DNA from: Christensenella sp. UBA2853
GTDB taxonomy: Bacteria; Bacillota; Clostridia; Christensenellales; Aristaeellaceae
NCBI GenBank assembly: GCA_002350845.1
Contig: DEFL01000041.1
Location: 1 to 19,992 of the forward strand
DNA length: 19,992 nt
Reading direction: 5' to 3'
The translations under genes and the position numbers were made by a program. Under the pieces are notes generated by a model. It ran no database searches, had not been told where the DNA came from, and worked only from the letters and a program-made list of their open reading frames with translations. This document shows, one piece after another, positions 14,284-19,992 of this stretch (positions are counted from its first letter, which is position 1; the number at the start of each line of letters is the position of its first letter).

Positions 14284-15241
14284 AGCCCATCACCCCGCGC
14301 ACCGAAACATCACCAGCAAGCACACGGCGGACAATTCCTTCTTCATCCTCCACCAGCAGTGCTCCGGTCTCATCCATATCCTTTGCGGTTCCTTCAAATG
14401 TTTCGGAGCCGATCACACGGACTCTGCTGCCCAGGGTACAGCTCCTGTCACGGTAGATTTTCTCCATGCCTTCAAAGCCATCCAGCTCCAGTTGCCGCAT
14501 GATCGTTTCCATTTCCAGAAGGTAGTCTGCCAGGATATCCCTCCGTCTGGGCGGAAGACAAAAATCCTCCAGACAGCCGGCCCTGTCGTTCAGTTCTTCC
14601 GGTACAGACCCTTTTCGCACATTCAGTCCGACCCCAAGCACAAGGTATTCAATCTGATCCATATCGCAGCTGACTTCATTGAGAATACCGCAGATCTTCT
14701 TTCCTGAGAGAATCAGGTCATTCGGCCATTTGATGCGCACCCCCGTGATGCCCTGCTTTTCCAGCGCCAGCGCCATGGCGCACGCGCATGCAAACGTCAC
14801 CAGCGGAGCCTGAGCAGGCTTCAGGTCCGGCCGCAGAAGCAGGGAGTGCCACAGTCCGACACCCGGACCGGAGACCCATTTTCTTCCGAGTCTGCCCTTC
14901 CCTGCCGTCTGCTCCTCACACAGTGCAAGGCTTCCGCCTGCGCAGCCTTCCATGGCCATCTGCTTCACCTGGCGGTTTGTCGAATCCAGAGAATACGCGT
15001 AGAAATTCGTCTGTCGTCCAAGGATTTCCGTCTTCAGAATGTGTTCCCATAAAACCGGATCAATGTGATCCCCGGCATCCAGATGATACCCGCGTTTTCC
15101 CGCACTCTCAATATTCCATCCTTCCAGGCGCAGCGCTTCGATTTTCTTCCATACTGCGGCACGTGTCATGCCAAGCTCTCTGCTCATATCCTCGCCGGAC
15201 ATATATTCACTCTTACAAAGCATCTCCAGGATGCGACGCAT
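14276..15241 (-). CDS. birA: biotin-protein ligase / biotin repressor BirA
   Basis: 321 residues. The N terminus is a winged-helix DNA-binding domain (about 1-55: ILEMLCKSEYMSGEDMSREL, then MTRAAVWKKIEALR). The catalytic domain carries AGKGRLGRKW (about 113-122, biotinyl-AMP loop) and KWPNDL (171-176), and the C terminus is the small SH3-like domain. It joins biotin to the biotin carboxyl carrier protein and, having the winged helix, probably also represses biotin genes. The start is placed at 15241 and not 15259 because GGAGG lies 8 bases before the inner ATG, inside the longer reading frame, while nothing suitable precedes the outer one. acpS follows with an 8-base overlap. Confidence 0.94.
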   Translation of the reverse strand: MRRILEMLCKSEYMSGEDMSRELGMTRAAVWKKIEALRLEGWNIESAGKRGYHLDAGDHIDPVLWEHILKTEILGRQTNFYAYSLDSTNRQVKQMAMEGCAGGSLALCEEQTAGKGRLGRKWVSGPGVGLWHSLLLRPDLKPAQAPLVTFACACAMALALEKQGITGVRIKWPNDLILSGKKICGILNEVSCDMDQIEYLVLGVGLNVRKGSVPEELNDRAGCLEDFCLPPRRRDILADYLLEMETIMRQLELDGFEGMEKIYRDRSCTLGSRVRVIGSETFEGTAKDMDETGALLVEDEEGIVRRVLAGDVSVRGVMGYV

Positions 15242-15300
15242 CTTTTCCGCCTCCGACATTTCCGGGAAGAAATCCTTTGTTCTTTCCGTTCATATGCTGA

Positions 15301-15329
15301 ATTCTAAGGTTCCTCTGCCTTCAAGTCAA
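15301..15329 (-). promoter_or_regulatory. promoter of the birA-acpS operon
   Basis: On the minus strand TTGACT (15329-15324) and TAGAAT (15306-15301) with a 17-base spacer, about 60 bases before the birA start. Confidence 0.75.
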
Positions 15330-15341
15330 GTCTGTGACTTG
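15322..15341. repeat. inverted repeat over two divergent -35 boxes
   Basis: CAAGTC (15322-15327) and GACTTG (15336-15341) separated by 8 bases. Each arm overlaps the -35 element of one of the two divergent promoters (birA leftward, MoxR operon rightward). It may be an operator or only a by-product of two back-to-back -35 boxes. Confidence 0.45.
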
Positions 15342-15367
15342 CCTGTACGCATCTGATTCTGTATACT
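15339..15367 (+). promoter_or_regulatory. promoter of the MoxR-DUF58-transglutaminase operon
   Basis: TTGCCT (15339-15344) and TATACT (15362-15367), 17 bases apart, about 53 bases before the MoxR start. It excludes the longer MoxR reading frame from 15334. Confidence 0.75.
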
Positions 15368-15420
15368 TTATACTTGGTTATTCTGTACTTCATCTGAATT
15401 TGCAAAGGAAGTGTGTTTCG

Positions 15421-16365
15421 ATGGTTCAACCCCGTAATCTGATCGCAGCGCTTGAGCATCAGATCAGCCGTGTCATTGTCGGTAAAGAGGACGCCATCCA
15501 GCTCGCTCTGATCGCCCTGATCTGCCGGGGCCATGTACTGATAGAGGATGTGCCGGGCGTTGGAAAAACAACGCTCGCCAGTGCACTTGCACGTTCACTG
15601 AACTGTTCTTTCAGAAGAATTCAGTTCACCCCTGACCTGATGCCCTCCGATGTCACCGGATTCACCATGGTCAATTTCAAGACCGGTGAAATGGAATACC
15701 GCGAAGGTGCCATTATGAGCCAGATCGTTCTTGCTGATGAAATCAACCGCACCAGTCCGCGAACCCAGTCCGCGCTGCTTGAGGCCATGGAAGAACACCA
15801 GGTCACCGTCGACGGCACGACACATTACCTTCCCCAGCCGTTCATGGTTCTTGCCACCCAGAACCCCGGAGAATTCGTGGGCACCTACCCTCTGCCTGAA
15901 GCTCAGATGGACAGATTTTTCCTGCGCATTTCCATGGGCTATCCCACGATTGAACAGGAAATGGATGTCCTTGAGCGGTATTCCGGTGTCCAGCATCCCA
16001 TGGATACGGTACAACCCGTATGCAACGGCTCGCATATTGTCGAAATGCAGGAAATGGTCAAACAGATTTACTGTTCCCCTGAGGTGCGCTCCTATATCGC
16101 AACGCTCTGCGCTGCCACGCGCCGGGAGCCCGGGCTGCAGCTGGGGGCTTCGACGCGTGCCGCCATTGCACTGGTGCATGCAGCTCAGGCTTATGCCCTG
16201 CTGAGCGGACGAGATTATATCATCCCTGAGGACGTGCAGAATATGTGTCTGCCCGTGGTTGCACACCGACTCGTCCTCAGTCCTGAAGCACGCATGAAAG
16301 GTGTGACGGCAGAACAGGTGCTCCACCGCATCCTTCAGAATGTTGCCGTCCCGGTCAGAGTATGA
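15421..16365 (+). CDS. MoxR-family AAA+ ATPase
   Basis: 314 residues. The AAA+ core shows Walker A DVPGVGKTT (about 43-51), Walker B VLADEIN (about 103-109), sensor ATQNP (145-149), and the MoxR segment EFVGTYPLPEAQMDRF. A C-terminal helical lid follows (RDYIIPEDVQNMCLPVVAHR). MoxR ATPases act as chaperones for partner proteins, often with a DUF58 protein encoded next to them, as here. The start at 15421 has AAAGGAAG upstream; an earlier frame start lies within the promoter. The stop overlaps the DUF58 start (ATGA). It is probably cytoplasmic, acting on the membrane-bound partners downstream. Confidence 0.93.
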   Translation: MVQPRNLIAALEHQISRVIVGKEDAIQLALIALICRGHVLIEDVPGVGKTTLASALARSLNCSFRRIQFTPDLMPSDVTGFTMVNFKTGEMEYREGAIMSQIVLADEINRTSPRTQSALLEAMEEHQVTVDGTTHYLPQPFMVLATQNPGEFVGTYPLPEAQMDRFFLRISMGYPTIEQEMDVLERYSGVQHPMDTVQPVCNGSHIVEMQEMVKQIYCSPEVRSYIATLCAATRREPGLQLGASTRAAIALVHAAQAYALLSGRDYIIPEDVQNMCLPVVAHRLVLSPEARMKGVTAEQVLHRILQNVAVPVRV

Positions 16366-17495
16366 CTACCCGATATCTCTATCTGCTCGGTGCAGCGCTT
16401 CTGCTCTTTCTTCTTGCATTTTCGACCGGTTCACCCGCCTTTCTGGCACCGGCCGTGCTCTTTTCCCTTCTGTTGCTCTATGCACCCGTTTCCGTCCGTC
16501 TGGCCAGAAGAGGCATGAAGATGCACCTGCAGTTTCTTCAGGACCGCGTCCGCAGAGGGGACCAGGCAGAATTGCACATCACGGCCGCCTATCGCTCTCT
16601 GCTCCCCGTGTCCCCCATTCAGCTTCAGATCAGCATTGGCGAAGACATGCCGCTCCAGCCCCTGGAGATTCCATGCTCTGCACAGGCGCATTCTTTTTCC
16701 CTGCTGTTTTCCACCCGTCATGCAGGCGTGATCCGCCCAAAAGTCAACTCCTGCAGGATCCGTGACATTTTCGGCATCTATGCCAGGGAATACGGTTCTT
16801 TCCGTGATCTCCCTGAACTGCTGGTTCTCCCTGTTGATTTCCGGGTAGAACCCCTGATCTATACGCAGGTCGATGCCGGACTGGGCACCATGGCAAAAGC
16901 CAATGAAGACATCACCAGTCCATCCGATATCCGTACCTATCAGACCGGGGACCCGATGAAAAAAATCCACTGGAAACTGTCGGCCAGGAAGCAGGAACTG
17001 CTGGTCCGTAAATTTGACGAACCCGTTCTGCCGGATGCTCTGGTCATTCTGAACTGTGAGAAGCCGGCCTCACCCGATATTCAGGACGCGCTTCTGGAAA
17101 CGGCCCTGTCCGTGATGAAAGTGGAGAGCGCAAGGGAGCACGGCATCCGCCTGCCGCTTCTCGGAACGCATCCGACGGAAGTCGAAGGCCAGATGGGAAT
17201 CGGCCTGATTGCTGAAAACCTGGCACGGATGGAATGGACTGCCGGTTCCTCGTTTGAAGAAGTTCTCCTGATTGAATCCGGCCGGCTGCGGCGCTTTGGT
17301 GCCACGGTCATTATTACTTCCGTTCTCAGTGGTGAGCTTGTCGAAATCATGTGCCAGATGCGCCGCATCGGACCTGCTCTGCGCCTGTACCTGATCACCG
17401 TCAATCCATCCGACCCGGATCTCATGCCCTTCGTATCCCGTCTGCAGCAAGCCAGCTGTGAAGTCTGTTATGTGTCGCCCGCAGGGACGGCCTGA
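16362..17495 (+). CDS. DUF58 domain membrane-anchored protein
   Basis: 377 residues. Two hydrophobic helices stand at the N terminus (about 5-21 and 25-42). A beta-rich stretch follows, then the DUF58 signature SDIRTYQTGDPMKKIHWKLS with ELLVRKF (about 189-218). The remaining C-terminal part resembles the von Willebrand A-like fold usual for this family. No catalytic site is known for the family, which is found with MoxR ATPases and transglutaminase membrane proteins in many bacteria, exactly the set here. It starts in an ATGA overlap with the MoxR gene and ends 35 bases before the next start. A role in cell envelope processing is inferred from this partnership only. Confidence 0.9.
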   Translation: MTTRYLYLLGAALLLFLLAFSTGSPAFLAPAVLFSLLLLYAPVSVRLARRGMKMHLQFLQDRVRRGDQAELHITAAYRSLLPVSPIQLQISIGEDMPLQPLEIPCSAQAHSFSLLFSTRHAGVIRPKVNSCRIRDIFGIYAREYGSFRDLPELLVLPVDFRVEPLIYTQVDAGLGTMAKANEDITSPSDIRTYQTGDPMKKIHWKLSARKQELLVRKFDEPVLPDALVILNCEKPASPDIQDALLETALSVMKVESAREHGIRLPLLGTHPTEVEGQMGIGLIAENLARMEWTAGSSFEEVLLIESGRLRRFGATVIITSVLSGELVEIMCQMRRIGPALRLYLITVNPSDPDLMPFVSRLQQASCEVCYVSPAGTA

Positions 17496-17515
17496 TGGAT
17501 TATCATCATTCCAGC

Positions 17516-17523
17516 AGGAGGTG
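17516..17523 (+). promoter_or_regulatory. Shine-Dalgarno site that sets the CTG start of the transglutaminase gene
   Basis: AGGAGGTG (17516-17523), followed after 7 bases by the in-frame CTG at 17531. An in-frame ATT at 17525 is too close, and the GTG at 17576 has no ribosome binding site. Confidence 0.65.
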
Positions 17524-17530
17524 AATTCCG

Positions 17531-19801
17531 CTGCTTTCGTCCATTTCTTCCGCGCTTCGCCGGGCTTTTCTCTCAGTGCTCTTTGGCACGGGATTCCTTC
17601 TCTGTTTTTTCCGTGTGTTCCTGACAGAGTATACAGCGCTGGGGTTTCTGATTCTGTTCCTCGGCATGTGTGTGTACGTGATCTGCAGCATTTCCCGGCG
17701 TATCACAATCATCTTCAGCATCCTCGGTGCAGCTGCTGCCGGCTTCTGGGTGATTGCGCTCAACGGTTACCAGACGCTGTTTGATACTGTGATGGCCGTT
17801 GTCCTCCATATGTCCGGTGCAGCCGGGGCTGTCCCGGTGTTTGCCAGAGAAGTCTCTGTCCTTGCTTCCCTGGTCCTGACAGTGATTGCTTTTCTCTGCA
17901 CCTCCCGTGACTACGGCAGCGCATTTCAGGGATCCATGCTGTTCACGTTTCTGTACATTGCCTGGACCCTTCAAATGCCGTTCCTGCTTGCCTGCCTTGT
18001 GCCGTCCGTGATTGCGTCCATTCTGATGCTGGGATCCGGCGGCGCTTACTCTGTACGTCTGCGCTCGCTCCTGCCTCTGGCGGTTCTTCTCTCGGTGGTT
18101 TCTTTCCTTCTGATTCCCAAGTCCGGCTTCACCATTGAGCCGCTGAAGGAAGCCGCCGAGACCATCCGTCAGCGCGTTCTTGATTATTTCTTCTATTCAG
18201 AACCGCGCAATGTCTTTTCACTTGCTTCCGAAGGGTATTATCCCAGCGGCTCAGGCCAGCTCGGCGGCCCTGCATCCCCTTCAGACCATCTCGTCATGGT
18301 GGTGAAAGCCCCCGGGAAGGTTTACCTTCGCGGAGCCGCAAAAGATGAGTATACCGGAAAGACCTGGATGAGTACGGTCAGTGAACGCCGGTATCTGTGG
18401 ATTTCCCCCCGCTGGCTGTCTGTCCGCAGTCATGTATTTAATCAGACACTCCCTGCATCTGATTTTTTGAACTCGCCTCTGCTGACACTGCAGACCATCT
18501 CAGCCCAGATGGTCTCATCCAGTGCATCTGACCTTTTTGTTCCCCAGCGTGTCCGGGATCTTTCCTGCAGCGGAGACATCGTCCCCTATTTTAACCAGGG
18601 CTCTGAAATCTTTACGACGCGCGACCTTGTCCCCGGAGACGCGTGGACCGTGCGTGCGCCGACCCCTGTGTTCGGACAAAATGGACTCGAAGAGCTGATC
18701 TCCCTGTGCGGTGCAGCAGATGATGCTGAGTATGAGGAGATCTGTAAGATCTATACACGGCTTCCTTCGCACCTGCCCTCACAGCTGTACGATCTCGCTC
18801 ATTCCGTGACAGATGGGCAGTCTTCCGTCTATCGTCAGGTGCAGGCCCTCGCCGACTATCTGAAAGGGCACTGCCGCTATACCCTTGATGTGGAGCCGGT
18901 CCCTGAAAATGTGGATTTTGTCAGTTATTTCCTTCTGCAGAGCAGAGAAGGGTACTGCACTTATTTTGCTACTGCCTTAACGGTTCTCTGCCGCATGAGC
19001 GGGATTCCTGCGCGCTATGTGGAAGGCTATCTGGCAACCCCCGGCTCATCGGGCAGCGCCTACGTCACCGGTCAGAACGGGCATGCATGGACTGAGGTTT
19101 ATTTCCCCGGCTTTGGCTGGCTGACGGTCGAGTCTACCCCCGGATCCGCTTCTTCCGGTTCCGGTCAGCAGAACTCTTCCCCCCAGCCATCCTCCCCTCC
19201 GCCTTCCCAGTCAAACGAGCCGACGCCCTCCCCATCCCACGATTCGGGTGGGAGTCAGGAACCGACGCCCTCGCCGTCGCCCAGCCCTTCGCCTTCTCCT
19301 TCAGCAGACGACGCTTCTCCTTCTTCTGAGCCCTCCCCGGCACCCTCCGTGCAGCCGGAGCCCGATGATGGAGAAACGCCTTCAGGGCAGCGCAGCGTTC
19401 TCCCGTGGCTCCTCCTGTTCCTGCTCCTGGCCATTCTCGTGCTGAGATATTATTTCACTCTGCCGGAACAGCGTGCAAAGAGGAAGAAAACCGACCGGGA
19501 GAGATGGATGGTCTGGGTCCATGAGCTCTTTGCGGTGCTTCACGTCATGCATTTTGACCGACTGCCATCGGAAACCCCGTCCTCTTTCCTCGAACGGATC
19601 GCTTCCCAGAGTCTTCCCGAAGATGCGGTAAGCCAACTCAGCGACTGTGCGTCAGCCGTCTTCTATGGGCATGAACTGCCGCTGCCATCCGATATTGACT
19701 ATTACCGGACAACGGTCCTGTCGCTTACCCGCCGCCTGACCTGGTGGCAGAAGCTTCGCCTGGTCATCCTTCGCATGATCCCTCGCAGAAGGTACCTGTA
19801 A
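17531..19801 (+). CDS. transglutaminase-like membrane protein (TgpA type)
   Basis: About 756 residues with the TgpA-like layout. An N-terminal block of about six membrane helices (to about residue 195) precedes an external region with a transglutaminase-like core: SREGYCTYFATALTVLCRMSG (Cys about 476), IPARYVEGY, GHAWTEVY (His about 518) and GWLTVESTPG, where Glu stands in the usual acidic position. A Ser/Pro-rich spacer comes next, then one membrane helix (VLPWLLLFLLLAILVLRYYF) and a cytoplasmic C-terminal domain of about 130 residues. Relatives are papain-like hydrolases or acyltransferases; the substrate is unknown. The start is uncertain. The frame opens after TGA at 17522, and CTG 17531 has the only good ribosome binding site and gives a complete first helix. 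GTG 17576 is the next candidate. Confidence 0.88.
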   Translation: MLSSISSALRRAFLSVLFGTGFLLCFFRVFLTEYTALGFLILFLGMCVYVICSISRRITIIFSILGAAAAGFWVIALNGYQTLFDTVMAVVLHMSGAAGAVPVFAREVSVLASLVLTVIAFLCTSRDYGSAFQGSMLFTFLYIAWTLQMPFLLACLVPSVIASILMLGSGGAYSVRLRSLLPLAVLLSVVSFLLIPKSGFTIEPLKEAAETIRQRVLDYFFYSEPRNVFSLASEGYYPSGSGQLGGPASPSDHLVMVVKAPGKVYLRGAAKDEYTGKTWMSTVSERRYLWISPRWLSVRSHVFNQTLPASDFLNSPLLTLQTISAQMVSSSASDLFVPQRVRDLSCSGDIVPYFNQGSEIFTTRDLVPGDAWTVRAPTPVFGQNGLEELISLCGAADDAEYEEICKIYTRLPSHLPSQLYDLAHSVTDGQSSVYRQVQALADYLKGHCRYTLDVEPVPENVDFVSYFLLQSREGYCTYFATALTVLCRMSGIPARYVEGYLATPGSSGSAYVTGQNGHAWTEVYFPGFGWLTVESTPGSASSGSGQQNSSPQPSSPPPSQSNEPTPSPSHDSGGSQEPTPSPSPSPSPSPSADDASPSSEPSPAPSVQPEPDDGETPSGQRSVLPWLLLFLLLAILVLRYYFTLPEQRAKRKKTDRERWMVWVHELFAVLHVMHFDRLPSETPSSFLERIASQSLPEDAVSQLSDCASAVFYGHELPLPSDIDYYRTTVLSLTRRLTWWQKLRLVILRMIPRRRYL
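19142..19399 (+). repeat. Ser/Pro-rich low-complexity linker in the transglutaminase gene
   Basis: About 85 codons, mostly Ser and Pro with some Glu/Gln, including five SP units in a row (PSPSPSPSPSPS). At the DNA level these are imperfect CCTTCG/CCTTCT-like units. It spans from the transglutaminase core to the last membrane helix and probably crosses part of the cell wall. Length variation between strains is likely. Confidence 0.8.
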
Positions 19802-19815
19802 GCATTCGTTTCTTT

Positions 19816-19856
19816 TCTCCGTCCGGGGCTGACCAAACCCGGAACGGAGATTTTTT
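19816..19856 (+). terminator. Rho-independent terminator of the MoxR operon
   Basis: Two-part stem: TCTCCGT (19816-19822) with ACGGAGA (19844-19850) and CCGGG (19823-19827) with CCCGG (19838-19842), one bulged A, then six T. Confidence 0.92.
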
Positions 19857-19900
19857 CATGTTCTGCACAAGCGCTGCTTTCAAAGGGGGAAAATGAGCAC

Positions 19901-19931
19901 AAAAAAAGTCATGAACCAACGATTCATGACT
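19901..19931 (-). terminator. Rho-independent terminator after tRNA-Thr
   Basis: Perfect 9-base stem AGTCATGAA (19907-19915) and TTCATGACT (19923-19931), loop of 7, followed on the minus strand by at least six T. It lies 5 bases after the tRNA CCA end. Confidence 0.9.
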
Positions 19932-19936
19932 CTTTC

Positions 19937-19992
19937 TGGAGCTGATACCCAGATTCGAACTGGGGACCTCATCCTTACCAAGGATGCGCTCT
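19937..19992 (-). tRNA. tRNA-Thr(GGT), 3' part; 5' end beyond the window
   Basis: On the minus strand the sequence reads the end of the D arm (AGAGC), the anticodon arm CATCC-TTGGTAA-GGATG with anticodon GGT (reads ACC, threonine), a short variable loop, the T arm CCCAG-TTCGAAT-CTGGG, the acceptor 3' strand TATCAGC, T, and an encoded CCA. The acceptor 5' strand and most of the D arm lie off the right edge. Confidence 0.95.

Noticed and set aside
15242..15259. birA start at the outer ATG
   Set aside because: No ribosome binding site precedes it, whereas GGAGG lies between the two ATGs at proper distance from the inner one.

Overview
The window looks like chromosomal DNA of a low-to-mid GC, Gram-positive-type anaerobe of the Bacillota (Clostridia-like; a Christensenellales relative is a guess). 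Reasons: strong AGGAGG-type ribosome binding sites, an ECF-type thiamine transporter (ThiT) under a TPP riboswitch, an LCP cell-wall ligase, an L,D-transpeptidase with several peptidoglycan-binding repeats, and a MoxR/DUF58/transglutaminase operon. There are no insertion sequences, phage genes or CRISPR arrays. It reads as ordinary, densely packed core genome with short operons separated by clear hairpin terminators.

Layout. 1-2740, minus strand: an operon of a YfbR-like 5'-deoxynucleotidase, a sugar-phosphate isomerase-type TIM barrel (TGATG stop/start coupling) and an LCP protein, closed by a terminator at 58-88. 2875-3848, plus: promoter, TPP riboswitch, intrinsic terminator and thiT. 3923-4834, plus: ribonuclease Z, facing the next operon across a bidirectional terminator. 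8771-4937, minus: uvrB, an unlisted 51-residue membrane microprotein, a four-helix membrane protein and a metallophosphoesterase, the last three joined by ATGA overlaps. 11857-8772, minus: a methionine ABC importer locus. It has a promoter, a Met/Cys-rich leader peptide, an attenuator-like terminator, metQ, a second terminator, metN and metI. 11939-13748, plus: the L,D-transpeptidase. 15329-13784, minus: birA and acpS. 15339-19856, plus: MoxR ATPase, DUF58 protein and transglutaminase membrane protein. Right edge, minus: 3' part of tRNA-Thr(GGT) and its terminator.

Most interesting region. The methionine importer locus carries two unusual things. (1) Upstream of metQ lies a 33-codon reading frame with its own ribosome binding site, whose centre is almost only Met and Cys codons (7 Met and 4 Cys in 15 residues). 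It is followed by a terminator hairpin and a U-rich run, and the leader contains a segment that could pair with the hairpin loop and 3' arm as an antiterminator. This is the architecture of ribosome-mediated transcription attenuation, here apparently sensing methionine/cysteine. (2) The MetQ protein is circularly permuted: the usual C-terminal half (IAVPNDATNEGRALLLL onward) comes directly after the signal peptide, and the usual N-terminal half (TIKVA...HVEPMGLY) is at the C terminus. The lipobox cysteine is missing.

A second theme is translation starts. uvrB and the transglutaminase gene have no ATG, GTG or TTG that fits both the homology or membrane topology and a ribosome binding site. In each case a CTG sits 7-9 bases after a strong Shine-Dalgarno sequence. 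metN appears to start at TTG.
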